A stretch of 64,000 nt of DNA from Flavobacterium sp. UBA5153 (GCA_002413745.1 DHXP01000060.1:8240-72239), one strand, 5' to 3'; counted from the stretch's first letter, positions 52,490 to 61,660 are shown. Notes: generated from the sequence alone by a model not told the origin. Numbers and translations are program-made.

Positions 52490-52897
52490 ATGGCTAGAAG
52501 AAAAATCATTCCCTACAATCCCAAGCTTAAAGAATTTGCGAGACAACTTCGCAATGATTCTACAAGAACCGAGATTTTCCTTTGGTTAAAGTTAAAAGGC
52601 AAACAAATGTATGGTTATGATTTTCACCGTCAAAAACCTATTGATAACTATATTTTAGATTTCTTCTGTTATGAATTGATGTTAGGGATAGAAGTGGATG
52701 GTTATTCGCATCAGTTTTTAGAAGTGTATAATAAAGATGGAGTGAAAGAAAAGCGAATGAATGAATTAGGGATTACCGTTTTACGATTTAGTGATGAACA
52801 AGTTTTGAAAGATATGGAGAATGTGTTGCGAGCTATTGAATTTTATGTTTATGAATATGAAAAACACACCCCTAACCCCTCTCAAGAAGGGAGTTGA
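52490..52897 (+). CDS. DUF559 (PD-(D/E)XK-like) endonuclease-domain protein
   Basis: This 135-residue protein belongs to the DUF559 family, which is related to Vsr-type nucleases. Features are ARQLRNDSTRTEIFLWLKLK, YGYDFHRQKPIDNYILDFFC (catalytic D in LDFFC), LGIEVDGYSHQ (E.DG.SH core) and RFSDEQVLKDMENVL. The C-terminal HTPNPSQEGS is encoded by repeat DNA (acccctaacccctctcaaga). It sits between neuA and neuB, has no pathway link, and is flanked by 56-base identical direct repeats, so it looks like a mobile single-gene cassette. Its target is unknown. Confidence 0.85.
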   Translation: MARRKIIPYNPKLKEFARQLRNDSTRTEIFLWLKLKGKQMYGYDFHRQKPIDNYILDFFCYELMLGIEVDGYSHQFLEVYNKDGVKEKRMNELGITVLRFSDEQVLKDMENVLRAIEFYVYEYEKHTPNPSQEGS

Positions 52898-53205
52898 GAA
52901 GTGGAATTTCGTAGATTTAAGATTTTTTTAGTTTTTTAACCCGTTTTCGAAACAAAATATAAATGATTTGCAGGGTAGATTCCCCTGTCATTGCGAAGAA
53001 TGAAGCAATCAAGAGGGGAGTTAGAAATGCAAATAATTATACGTCTATAGCTGGATTATACAAGTTAATCCTAAAAGGATAATAGTAGCAGGGTCATATT
53101 CCCCTCTTGAAACCCTTTTGGGTTCAACGACTCCAAAATTAAATATAGGATGGAGTTATAGGGGCTAGGGGTGTGTCCTTTTAAATCGAATTAAGAAAAA
53201 ATAAC
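52898..53205. other. repeat-containing gap before neuB
   Basis: It holds a cattgcgaagaatgaagcaa element (52989-53009) related to the REP family and the second copy of the DUF559-flanking repeat (53101-53172). No gene is seen. Confidence 0.6.
53101..53172. repeat. direct repeat, right flank of DUF559 gene
   Basis: The core 53104-53159 is identical to the left copy over 56 bases. After it the copies differ by one inserted t before aggggctaggggt. Confidence 0.92.
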
Positions 53206-54252
53206 ATGAATAACCCTTTTATAAAAATAGGAAATCGTTTTGTTGGCCCCGATTTCCCTCCCTTGGTCATTGCCGAAATCGGCATTAATCACGAAGGCTC
53301 TTTGGCTGTAGCCAAAGAAATGGTAGACGCTGCCCATCGGGCAGGAGTTGAGGTCGTGAAACACCAAACCCATATCGTGGAAGACGAAATGAGTGGTGCC
53401 GCCAAAAAAGTAATTCCCGGCAACTCCGATGTTTCCATCTATGAAATAATGGAACGTTGTGCACTTAATGAAACCGATGAACTGGAACTCAAAAAATATG
53501 TGGAGAGCAAAGGGATGATTTTCATTTCTACCCCTTTTTCTCGTGCTGCCGCAGAACGATTGCAAAAATTTGATGTTCCGGCTTACAAGATTGGTTCTGG
53601 CGAATGCAATAATTATCCCTTGCTGGAACACATTGCTTCCTTTGGTAAACCCGTTATTTTGAGTACGGGAATGAACACCATTGAAAGCATTCGCAAAGCC
53701 GTGGCCATTTTTGATAAACATAACGTTCCTGTGGCACTGTTGCATACCACTAATTTATATCCAACCCCCATTCCTCTAGTGCGTTTTGGCGCAATGATGG
53801 AAATGCACGATGACTTCCCAGATAAAGTTTTTGGTTTGTCGGATCATACCATGAATAACAATGCCTGTTTGGGTGCGGTGGCTTTGGGTGCCAGTATTCT
53901 GGAAAGACATTTCACGGACACTATGCTGCGAACAGGACCCGATATTGTGTGCAGTATGGATGAGCATGCCGCAAAAGAATTAATTATAAACTCCAATGAG
54001 ATTTGGCAAATGCGTGGCGGAACAAAAGAACCTGCCAAAGAAGAGCAAGTTACCATCGATTTTGCTTTTGCCACGGTCTGTACTATTGCCGCTATCAAAC
54101 AAGGGGAAACATTTACAAAAGACAATATCTGGGTGAAACGCCCCGGAACAGGGGAAATTCTGGCGGAGCATTTTAGTGAATTGATAGGGAAGAAAGCTAG
54201 TCGAAATGTTGAAAATGATGAGCAATTAAGGTGGGAGGATATTGAAAAATAA
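53206..54252 (+). CDS. neuB: N-acetylneuraminate-type (nonulosonate) synthase
   Basis: NeuB condenses phosphoenolpyruvate with ManNAc or a 2,4-diacetamido hexose to make a nonulosonic acid. The 348-residue protein has the TIM-barrel domain with [74 protein letters not shown] and ERHFTDT. A C-terminal SAF (antifreeze-like) domain (about 290-348) has [11 protein letters not shown]. Neighbouring neuA and neuC-like genes support the pathway. The DUF559 cassette separates it from neuA. Confidence 0.92.
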   Translation: MNNPFIKIGNRFVGPDFPPLVIAEIGINHEGSLAVAKEMVDAAHRAGVEVVKHQTHIVEDEMSGAAKKVIPGNSDVSIYEIMERCALNETDELELKKYVESKGMIFISTPFSRAAAERLQKFDVPAYKIGSGECNNYPLLEHIASFGKPVILSTGMNTIESIRKAVAIFDKHNVPVALLHTTNLYPTPIPLVRFGAMMEMHDDFPDKVFGLSDHTMNNNACLGAVALGASILERHFTDTMLRTGPDIVCSMDEHAAKELIINSNEIWQMRGGTKEPAKEEQVTIDFAFATVCTIAAIKQGETFTKDNIWVKRPGTGEILAEHFSELIGKKASRNVENDEQLRWEDIEK

Positions 54253-54868
54253 AGTATCTCTGATAGAAGCGTCTCGACTTTAGCCTGTCTTGAGTGAAGT
54301 CGAAAGGCTCGACGTGACAAACCTATAGATGTCTTAAGATAAATAATTTGTCAAATCGAGAAGTTTATACTGAGCGAAGTCGAAGTACAGTCGAGATTTT
54401 TGATGATGTAAAAGAAATGGTCTCGACTGCGCTCGACCTGACAAATAGTATTAGATAAGTAGCAAGGTTGTCAAATTGAGAAGTTTATACTGAGCGAAGT
54501 CGAAGTACAGTCGAGATTCATTATAAAAGAAATAATTGTTTAGACCTTGCTTGACGTGACAAAAATCACAGTTGTCACCTCGAGCCCTTCGTCAAGCCTA
54601 GGACAAGCTAAAAGTTGATTTTTGTATTCAAATTTCAATATTAAAGCGTCTCGACTGCGCTCGACGTGACAAAAAACACAGTTGACACATCGAGCTCTTC
54701 GTCAGGCTCAGGACAGGCTAAAATTTGAGATTTATGATGACTAATATAACATATCTCGACTGCACTAAACGTGATGAGATGCACGCATTGTCACCTCGAA
54801 CAGTTTATACTGAGCGAAGTCGAAGTACAGTCGAGAGAAAGTAAAGTCAAGATTCAAATAAATGTTTT
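54253..54868. repeat. dense array of degenerate tctcgactgcgctcgac repeats
   Basis: At least seven units in mixed orientation are seen (about 54268, 54355, 54421, 54476, 54570, 54648, 54780). Unit pieces are gtctcgactgcgctcgac, tgacaaa, cttcgtcaggctcaggacag and actgagcgaagtcgaagtac. The spacing is irregular, so it is not a CRISPR array. No gene is seen. Confidence 0.88.
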
Positions 54869-55198
54869 ATGAAATTCTATTATGTTTATATTCTCAAATG
54901 CAATGATAATTCGCTATATGTCGGAATTACATCGGATATTGATAGACGTTTGATAGAACACAATGCAGGCAAATATCCAGAAGCTTATACCCATTCTCGA
55001 AGACCTGTGACATTAGCTTTTTATCAAGATTTTACGGAGCCTAATCAGGCAATTGAGTTTGAAAAGAAAATAAAAAAATGGAGCAGGGAGAAAAAACAGT
55101 GCTTAATAGACGAAAATTTCGATAAATTGCAAGACTTATCCGAATGTAGAAATGCGACACATCATAAATACAATCCAGATAATGAGATTGATTTATAG
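54869..55198 (+). CDS. GIY-YIG nuclease-domain protein
   Basis: This 109-residue single-domain protein has the GIY-YIG motif as YYVYILKCNDNSLYVGITSD (YVY and YVG), followed by DRRLIEHNAGKYPEAYTHSR, the conserved Arg in IDRRL and Glu in FEKKIKKWSREKK. It is of the YhbQ/UPF0213 type. It sits alone between neuB and neuC with repeat arrays on both sides, so it has no link to nonulosonic acid synthesis and may be a mobile single gene. Confidence 0.87.
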   Translation: MKFYYVYILKCNDNSLYVGITSDIDRRLIEHNAGKYPEAYTHSRRPVTLAFYQDFTEPNQAIEFEKKIKKWSREKKQCLIDENFDKLQDLSECRNATHHKYNPDNEIDL

Positions 55199-55501
55199 AG
55201 AGTTTCTTGAAGAAGAGTCTCGACTGCGCTCGACTTGACAAAGAGGATCGTACTGTCACATCGAGCCCTTCGTCAGGCTCAGGACAGGCTATAGTCGAGA
55301 TGTCACTAAAAAAACAAAACATTTTGAGTTTAACCAGACGAAGAACTCGACATGACGTAATATTCAGTTGTCGCCTCAAGTTTTTCATCTTGAGCCTTTC
55401 GACTTCGCTCAAGACAGGCTAAAGTCGAGAGGGATTAATATATAAAAAGTGTCTCGACTGCGCTCGACATGACAATAAGAAAAAATTAGTTTTATACTTA
55501 A
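55199..55501. repeat. second part of the tctcgac repeat array
   Basis: Units start near 55218, 55340 (degraded), 55370 and 55451. They include gtctcgactgcgctcgac, gagcccttcgtcaggctcag and ggctatagtcgagat. Confidence 0.85.
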
Positions 55502-56623
55502 ATGAAAAAAATACTATTCCTAACCGGAACACGCGCCGATTTCGGCAAAATAAAATCATTGATTCAAATTCTTGAAAAGCAAACAGGATTTGAAGTTTTT
55601 GTGTTCGTGACGGGTATGCACTTGCAGGAAGAATACGGTTACACCCTTATTGAAATCGAAAGATGTAATTTTAAAAACGTGCACACTTTTGAAAATCACA
55701 CCCACGAAACCACCATGGATTTGACTTTGGCCAAAACCATCGAAGGACTTTCAGCTTACGTAAAGACGATAAGTCCAGACATGATAGTCGTTCATGGGGA
55801 CAGAGTGGAAACATTGGCGGGTGCCATCGTGGGGTCGTTGAATAATATTTTAGTAGCTCACATCGAAGGAGGAGAAATTTCGGGTACTGTCGATGAATTG
55901 ATTCGGCACAGTGTGAGTAAATTAAGCCACATTCATTTTGTTTCCAATGATCAGGCGGCCAAGCGATTGAAACAAATGGGAGAAATAAAATCCTCCATTT
56001 TTACCATTGGTTCTCCCGATATCGACATTATGTTCTCGGAGGAATTGCCCGGTTTGGAGAAAGTCAAGGACTATTACCAGATTCCTTTCGATAGCTATGC
56101 CATTGTCATGTTTCATCCGGTAACCACCGAGGCAAAAGAGATGCAGCAGTATGCCGATAATTTTATGGAGGCTTTATTGAATGACTCGCATAATTATGTT
56201 GTTATTTATCCCAACAATGATTTGGGGAGTCAATGTATCATTGATGGTTATAAAAAATTAAAAGACAATCCTCGATTCAGGGTTTTTCCGTCACTGCGCT
56301 TCGAATATTTCCTGACTTTGTTGAAAAATAGCCAGTTTATTATTGGGAATAGTAGTGCCGGAATTCGGGAGGCGCCTTATTATGGAATTCCAATTATTAA
56401 TATTGGGACGCGGCAACAAAACAGGGCAATTGATGCAGATTGTATCAATGTGGATTATACTATTGAAAGTATCAATGTGGCTTTAAAAAATATAGATAGT
56501 CATCAAGTCAAAAAAACGAATCCTGATTTTGGTCAGGGAAACAGTGCCCAATTGTTTTTGGAATCGATAGGAAATCAAGATATTTGGACCATCAATCACC
56601 AGAAACAATTTAGAGACAGATAA
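55502..56623 (+). CDS. neuC: UDP-N-acetylglucosamine 2-epimerase (hydrolysing), NeuC/LegG type
   Basis: This 373-residue GT-B-fold enzyme releases ManNAc, or 2,4-diacetamido-mannose in the legionaminate route, from the UDP-sugar to feed NeuB. Signature parts are ILFLTGTRADFGKIKSLIQI at the start, MIVVHGDRVETLAGA (HGDR), ILVAHIEGGEISGTVDELIR (EGGE) and the C-terminal IIGNSSAGIREAPYYGIPII. The choice between sialic and legionaminic acid cannot be made here. It overlaps the MBOAT gene by one base, which ties O-acetylation to this pathway. Confidence 0.9.
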   Translation: MKKILFLTGTRADFGKIKSLIQILEKQTGFEVFVFVTGMHLQEEYGYTLIEIERCNFKNVHTFENHTHETTMDLTLAKTIEGLSAYVKTISPDMIVVHGDRVETLAGAIVGSLNNILVAHIEGGEISGTVDELIRHSVSKLSHIHFVSNDQAAKRLKQMGEIKSSIFTIGSPDIDIMFSEELPGLEKVKDYYQIPFDSYAIVMFHPVTTEAKEMQQYADNFMEALLNDSHNYVVIYPNNDLGSQCIIDGYKKLKDNPRFRVFPSLRFEYFLTLLKNSQFIIGNSSAGIREAPYYGIPIINIGTRQQNRAIDADCINVDYTIESINVALKNIDSHQVKKTNPDFGQGNSAQLFLESIGNQDIWTINHQKQFRDR

Positions 56624-58059
56624 TGTTATTTAACGCCCTTCAATTCCTTTTGTTTTTACCGATTGTTTTTATGGTTTATTGGTGGGTGAACAAAAAAAGT
56701 TTGCAGCTCCAAAACCTTTTGTTGCTTGTGGCGAGTTATTTCTTTTATGGGTGTTGGGATTGGCGTTTTCTCTTCCTCTTGTTGTTTTCTACAGCCTTGG
56801 ATTATTTTACGGCAATAAAAATGGTGGAAGCTAAAAATAAGGGCAATAAAATTTTTTGGTTTTGGTTGAGTATTATAGTGAATTTGGGTTTTCTGGGGGT
56901 GCTTAAATATTATAATTTCTTTGCCGATTCTTTTGCGGAAGCACTGTCTGGACTAGGAATTCAGACCAATTTTTGGACATTGAAAGTGATATTGCCAGTA
57001 GGAATTTCTTTTTACACGTTTCATGGATTATCCTATGTCATTGATATTTATAAAGGGAGAATACAACCCGAAAAAAATATAATTACCTACTCCCTTTTTG
57101 TGGCCTATTTTCCATTATTGGTAGCAGGACCTATCGAAAGAGCCACCCATTTATTGCCGCAAATAAGGAAGAGACGGTTTTTTGATTATAATACGGCAAT
57201 TGATGGTGTGCATCAAATTATTTGGGGGTTGTTTAAAAAAGTGGTCATTGCCGATAATTGTGCCTTATATGTCAATGACATATTTGATAATTATCAGTCC
57301 ATGAATTCATTGTCCCTGTTTTTGGGAGCTATCTATTTTTCCTTCCAGATTTACGGAGATTTTAGTGGTTACTCGGATATCGCCGTAGGAACTTCAAAAT
57401 TATTTGGAATTGATTTGTTGCGGAATTTTAACTATCCTTGTTTTTCGAGGGATATAGCCGAGTTTTGGAGACGTTGGCACATTTCGTTGTCATCATGGTT
57501 TCGGGATTATTTATACATTCCGTTGGGAGGAAGTAAAGGTGGAATGTGGATGAAAATTCGAAATACCTTTATTATTTTCTTGGTAAGCGGGTTTTGGCAT
57601 GGAGCCAACTGGACCTTTATTGTCTGGGGCGCATTGCATGCGGCGTATTTTCTACCGCTTTTGATAACCCAAAACAACAGAAATAATTTGGATAGTGTTG
57701 CAAGAGGGAAATCCTTGCCTACATTTAAAGAATTGGCGAGTATGGTATTCACTTTTAGTTTAACGACTTTTGCATGGATATTTTTTAGAGCTAAAACGGT
57801 CTCGGAAGCTTGTTCATATATAAAGAATATGTTCAGTTTTAATTTTAATGGAAAAATTCAGTTTTTAGATTTTGAACGGTATTCCATTGAATTACTTTTA
57901 TTGTTGGGGTTATTTGTAGTTTTGGAATGGAATTCAAGAGAAAGAGAACATTTCATTTCAGGAAAATGGGTAACAGTTAAGGCAATACTGATACTTACAG
58001 CAATCTTGATTTTAGGCGCTTTTTCCAGTCCAAGTGATTTTATTTATTTCCAATTTTAG
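56623..58059 (+). CDS. MBOAT O-acyltransferase (AlgI-like)
   Basis: This 478-residue integral membrane enzyme of the MBOAT family (AlgI-like) moves acetyl groups across the membrane onto a polysaccharide. It has about ten hydrophobic segments. Family motifs are LPVGISFYTFHGLSYVIDIY, VAGPIERATHLLPQ, QIYGDFSGYSDIAVG, FWRRWHISLSSWFRDYLYIP and the catalytic His in SGFWHGANWTFIVWG. It overlaps neuC by one base, and the SGNH-like gene starts directly after it, as in algI/algJ-type pairs. Confidence 0.93.
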   Translation: MLFNALQFLLFLPIVFMVYWWVNKKSLQLQNLLLLVASYFFYGCWDWRFLFLLLFSTALDYFTAIKMVEAKNKGNKIFWFWLSIIVNLGFLGVLKYYNFFADSFAEALSGLGIQTNFWTLKVILPVGISFYTFHGLSYVIDIYKGRIQPEKNIITYSLFVAYFPLLVAGPIERATHLLPQIRKRRFFDYNTAIDGVHQIIWGLFKKVVIADNCALYVNDIFDNYQSMNSLSLFLGAIYFSFQIYGDFSGYSDIAVGTSKLFGIDLLRNFNYPCFSRDIAEFWRRWHISLSSWFRDYLYIPLGGSKGGMWMKIRNTFIIFLVSGFWHGANWTFIVWGALHAAYFLPLLITQNNRNNLDSVARGKSLPTFKELASMVFTFSLTTFAWIFFRAKTVSEACSYIKNMFSFNFNGKIQFLDFERYSIELLLLLGLFVVLEWNSREREHFISGKWVTVKAILILTAILILGAFSSPSDFIYFQF

Positions 58060-58944
58060 ATGAAGAAATTTACCAGTTATATAGTTGGTGGCATAATGGT
58101 GATTCTAATGGTGATGTCGGTATTGGATGTGGTGTATACCAAAATATACGAGACTTCTTATCCCAGAACTAAATTTCAGTATTTGAGAAGTTTAAAAGAC
58201 AAGGAAGTGGATTATATTTTTTTGGGTTCATCACGAGTAGAAAATGGAATTGTGCCTTCAGTAATACATGATAAGACAGATAAAGTAGCTATTAATCTAG
58301 GTTTTCAAGCAGCTAAATTAGGGGATATTTATACCGTTTTGCAATTAATCAAGGAATACAACATTCATTATGAAACCATATTAATTCAAGTGGATTATAT
58401 TTACAACATTGAGGATGGACACTCCAATATTTTTGAATATGAAATGATTCCATTTGTTAGAGAGAATAACATTACTAGAAAATATTTGAATAGATTTGCT
58501 GAAAATCCTGTCGCTAATTATTACATCCCCTTTTACAGGTACTGTAACAATGATTTGAAACTGGGATTCAGGGAGGTTTTTACCAATATAATTCATAAAA
58601 AAAATAAAATAATTACAAATAAAGGATATGTTGCTTTGCAAGGAAACTCCATAAAATCAGAGGGGTCATTGCCTAATAAAATTCTAGATAAAAATTCAAT
58701 TTTAGATAGCATCCAGTCTTTTTCAAAGCATAACAATATGAATGTTGTGTTTTATTGTGCACCGTTTTGCAATAATAACAAGAACCAGAATTTTATGTCA
58801 AAATTGAAGAAAAAAATTCCCGGATTCAAAGATTTTTCGCGTGCACTCAATGACGATACGATGTTTATGAATTGTAATCATTTGAATGATAGCGGGGCAA
58901 AAAGATTTACGGAAATCCTTACGGAGGAATTATTGATGAATTAA
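58060..58944 (+). CDS. SGNH-hydrolase-like membrane protein, O-acetylation partner
   Basis: This 294-residue protein has an N-terminal transmembrane helix (SYIVGGIMVILMVMSVLDVV) and an external domain. GSSRVENGIVPSV resembles SGNH block I (Ser in GSSR), and CNHLNDSGAKRFTEI resembles the block V Asp/His. Such proteins act with MBOAT enzymes to place acetyl groups (AlgJ/AlgX, PatB). The overall match is loose; the position directly behind the MBOAT gene supports the call. Which sugar is acetylated is unknown. Confidence 0.68.
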   Translation: MKKFTSYIVGGIMVILMVMSVLDVVYTKIYETSYPRTKFQYLRSLKDKEVDYIFLGSSRVENGIVPSVIHDKTDKVAINLGFQAAKLGDIYTVLQLIKEYNIHYETILIQVDYIYNIEDGHSNIFEYEMIPFVRENNITRKYLNRFAENPVANYYIPFYRYCNNDLKLGFREVFTNIIHKKNKIITNKGYVALQGNSIKSEGSLPNKILDKNSILDSIQSFSKHNNMNVVFYCAPFCNNNKNQNFMSKLKKKIPGFKDFSRALNDDTMFMNCNHLNDSGAKRFTEILTEELLMN

Positions 58945-59010
58945 ATGAATAAGGAAATAATTTTTTGAATTTCAATAGTTGAATAAACAAAAAAAGAGTA
59001 TTTTGTATAA

Positions 59011-60408
59011 ATGAAAAAACTAGGAATAGTAATAACGGACGGCGTTGGTTTCAGAAATTTCATAATGAGTGATTTCATAAGGGAAGCCACAAAGCAGTTT
59101 GATGCGATTACAATCTATTCAGGTCTGCCTCTATCTGCATTTCATACGGTTCCACAATCCCATATAGTTATTAAAGAATTGGATGTTTTTGTGGAAGGAA
59201 AATTGACGTGGTTTTTCAGAAAGTGGAAGGAAGTGGCACATTTGCAAAAACACCAGTCTTTTTATGGAATGAAAGATAATTTGGTTTCAGGTTATCCCAC
59301 AACTAATTCGGTTAGATCGTTATTAGTCAAAAGTATTTATTTTTTCACCCATTTTATTCATTCAGATACCAGTATTTTGTTTGCTGAAAAATTACAGTTT
59401 TTATCGGTTTCCAATAATAAAATTACCAAATCCTATATTCAATTGCTCCAAGAGGACAAGCCAACCCATGTTTTTTTTACGCATCAACGACCACCTTATG
59501 TCGCACCATTTTTGTATGCTGCCCAAAAAATGAAAATACCGGTGAGCACCTTTATTTTTAGTTGGGACAATCTGGCTTCAAAAGGAAGGATGTTAGGTGC
59601 ATTTGATTATTTCTTGGTTTGGAGTCATTTGATGAAAGTCGAATTGTTGTATTTTTACCCAAATGTTCCAACCGAAAAGGTAAAAGTGGTGGGAACACCT
59701 CAGTTTGAACCGTATGTAATGCCAAAATATGAAACTACGGCCGAAGACTTTTACAAGAAATTCCATCTGGATGACAATGTGAAAACTATTTGTTACAGCT
59801 GTGCCGATGTTTCGATTGGTCAAAATGACCCCGTCGTCATCAAGGCAATTGCCAATGCCATCAGAAATAAAAGCATTACAACTGAAGTGCAATTGATTGT
59901 GAGAACGTCTCCCGCCGAAGATGATTCTAGGTTCAAAGCCGTTAAAGAAGAATTTCTAGAGATAATTTGGAATGTTCCAAAATGGATTTTGACTCGAGAA
60001 AATCACGCCGAAAACTGGTCGCAACGTATTCCTAGCGAAGAAGATATTACGAATTTACGGTCGCTGTTGGAAAATGTCGATTTGAATATCAATATGTGTT
60101 CGACGATGAGTTTAGATTTTATGTTGTTTGACACCCCTGTAATCAATACCGTTTTTGGTAATCCGGAAAATGGTTTGTACAATGATCAACGGTTTTTAAT
60201 GTATGATCATTTTAAAAAAGTGGTCGATAGCCAATCCGTGACCATTGCGAAAAATAAGGAAGAATTAATGGTTCAAATTGATGCCGCTTTGAGCAATCCG
60301 AAGGAGAGAACCAAACAAAGAAAAGCGATGATTGATTTACAGATAAGCGAACCATTATTAGGCACAAGCAAAAGAATTGCCACTACATTATCCCATTTTA
60401 ATGACTAA
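59011..60408 (+). CDS. predicted glycosyltransferase, family uncertain
   Basis: This 465-residue protein starts MKKLGIVITDGVGFRNFIMS. It has a GT-B-like layout: a first half with HVFFTHQRPPYVAPFLYAAQ and STFIFSWDNLASKGRMLGAF, and a second half with KVVGTPQFEPYVMPKYETT, ICYSCADVSIGQNDP, LNINMCSTMSLDFMLFDTPV and TVFGNPENGLYND. The last parts resemble nucleotide-sugar binding loops in CDP-glycerol or UDP-GlcNAc 2-epimerase-like folds. Donor and acceptor are unknown. The next gene overlaps its stop. Confidence 0.62.
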   Translation: MKKLGIVITDGVGFRNFIMSDFIREATKQFDAITIYSGLPLSAFHTVPQSHIVIKELDVFVEGKLTWFFRKWKEVAHLQKHQSFYGMKDNLVSGYPTTNSVRSLLVKSIYFFTHFIHSDTSILFAEKLQFLSVSNNKITKSYIQLLQEDKPTHVFFTHQRPPYVAPFLYAAQKMKIPVSTFIFSWDNLASKGRMLGAFDYFLVWSHLMKVELLYFYPNVPTEKVKVVGTPQFEPYVMPKYETTAEDFYKKFHLDDNVKTICYSCADVSIGQNDPVVIKAIANAIRNKSITTEVQLIVRTSPAEDDSRFKAVKEEFLEIIWNVPKWILTRENHAENWSQRIPSEEDITNLRSLLENVDLNINMCSTMSLDFMLFDTPVINTVFGNPENGLYNDQRFLMYDHFKKVVDSQSVTIAKNKEELMVQIDAALSNPKERTKQRKAMIDLQISEPLLGTSKRIATTLSHFND

Positions 60409-61573
60409 ACAAAAGAAAATAGCCATCGTATGCAGTTATGCGCTCCATCCCAACCGCATTGGCGGTATGGATCGTTTTTGGGTGGCGTATGACACGAAAG
60501 CTAAAGATTTGGGCTACGAAGTGGATTGGTATTTTGTGGATTACCAACCGTTTGATTTCTTCTCGGGACTGACTATTTTTAGCGCTAATAATCAAAATGT
60601 GGAGCAATTTTTCTTGGAAAAAGTGAATCAGGAAAACATAAAATACGATATTTTAGTCACGCATTTTGTGGCTTTGTGTACCGGTTTTTTCAAAAAGGCT
60701 AAAGCTTCCGGCATTCGACATATCATTGCGGTGGATCATAATCCAAGACCGCTGGAAGGCTTTCCGATTTCAAAAATCATAAAAAATAAAATCAAGGGCG
60801 TTTTGTATTCCCGCTATATCGACCAGTTTGTCGGGGTCTCCGAATACACCCGAAATCACATTCTCAAGGATTACGGTTCTTTTCTTGCCAAGAAAACCAA
60901 CATTATTTATAATGGGATTGCTACCTCGGTTTTCGTAAAACGTAAAAATGTTACTATTTCAAGTTTCGACCCCCAGTCATTGCGAGTCCCGAAAGCTTTC
61001 AGGACGAAGCAATCTTTTGGAGAGATCCCGATAGCTATCGGGGGGGGTGAGGAAAACAAATTCATCGTTACCTCCCACTTGCGCCATTCTAAAGGAATTC
61101 AGGATTTGATAAAAGCAGTTTCAATTTTAGAAAATGACATAAAAAATCAAATACAAATTGACGTTTATGGGGAAGGTCCATATGAAATTGAGTTAAGAAG
61201 ATTAGCCAATGAATTTAATCTTGTCACGATTGTTAATTTTAAAGGGAGTTCTTCTAAACTAAATGAACTTTATGCCTCATATTCTTATTTGATTCAGCCT
61301 TCTTATGGCGAAACATTTTGTTATTCTATTGTTGAAAGTTTAGTATGTAACGTTCCTGTAATTACCACGCACGAAGCTGGAAATGTTCTTTCCGTGATTG
61401 AAGAAAATAAAAATGGATTTCTTTTTAATGCTGGAAACTATAATCAGCTTGCGGCAATTATAAAAAATATCGTTTTAGGTAAACTTAAAATTGACAAAGA
61501 TGTCAGCGTACAAATTGATGCCGATTTTAATTTAGAAAAAATGGTTGATGAACATATACAGTTATTAAATTGA
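60401..61573 (+). CDS. GT4 glycosyltransferase with repeat-encoded insert
   Basis: This 390-residue GT-B enzyme begins KKIAIVCSYALHPNRIGGMD. The C-terminal half has FIVTSHLRHSKGIQDLIKAV, VYGEGPYEIELRRLANE, YSYLIQPSYGETFCYSIVES (E.F..E motif) and VPVITTHEAGNV. Residues about 191-215 (SLRVPKAFRTKQSFG and EIPIAIGGG) are encoded by two palindromic units at 60977-61014 and 61026-61043, in the linker between the two Rossmann domains. The start ATG 60401 overlaps the stop of the previous gene by eight bases; an upstream start at 60377 is less likely. Confidence 0.88.
   Translation: MTKQKKIAIVCSYALHPNRIGGMDRFWVAYDTKAKDLGYEVDWYFVDYQPFDFFSGLTIFSANNQNVEQFFLEKVNQENIKYDILVTHFVALCTGFFKKAKASGIRHIIAVDHNPRPLEGFPISKIIKNKIKGVLYSRYIDQFVGVSEYTRNHILKDYGSFLAKKTNIIYNGIATSVFVKRKNVTISSFDPQSLRVPKAFRTKQSFGEIPIAIGGGEENKFIVTSHLRHSKGIQDLIKAVSILENDIKNQIQIDVYGEGPYEIELRRLANEFNLVTIVNFKGSSSKLNELYASYSYLIQPSYGETFCYSIVESLVCNVPVITTHEAGNVLSVIEENKNGFLFNAGNYNQLAAIIKNIVLGKLKIDKDVSVQIDADFNLEKMVDEHIQLLN
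60977..61043. repeat. two REP-like palindromes in frame inside GT4
   Basis: The first unit has TCCCGAAAGCTTTCAGGA (60987-61004) between cattgcgag and cgaagcaatc. The second has TCCCGATAGCTATCGGGG (61026-61043). Both are translated. Confidence 0.88.
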
Positions 61574-61587
61574 AAACAAATTCAAAA

Positions 61588-61622
61588 CACACCCCCTTCC
61601 GATAGCTATCGGAAGGGGTGTG
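61588..61622. repeat. long palindrome around TTCCGATAGCTATCGGAA
   Basis: cacacccccttccgatag pairs with ctatcggaaggggtgtg, one base short of perfect over 17 pairs. It lies between the two GT4 genes and may act as a terminator-like hairpin. Confidence 0.8.
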
Positions 61623-61660
61623 TAAAAAACATATAAAAAATACAGTAATATATAAAAATA

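Noticed and set aside
53191-53745. Long minus-strand frame opposite neuB
   Set aside because: It is a shadow of a well-conserved gene, its product is low-complexity and unlike any family, and no promoter is seen.
54253-55501. Repeat array considered as CRISPR
   Set aside because: Units vary in length and orientation, spacing is irregular, there are no unique spacers of constant size and no cas genes.
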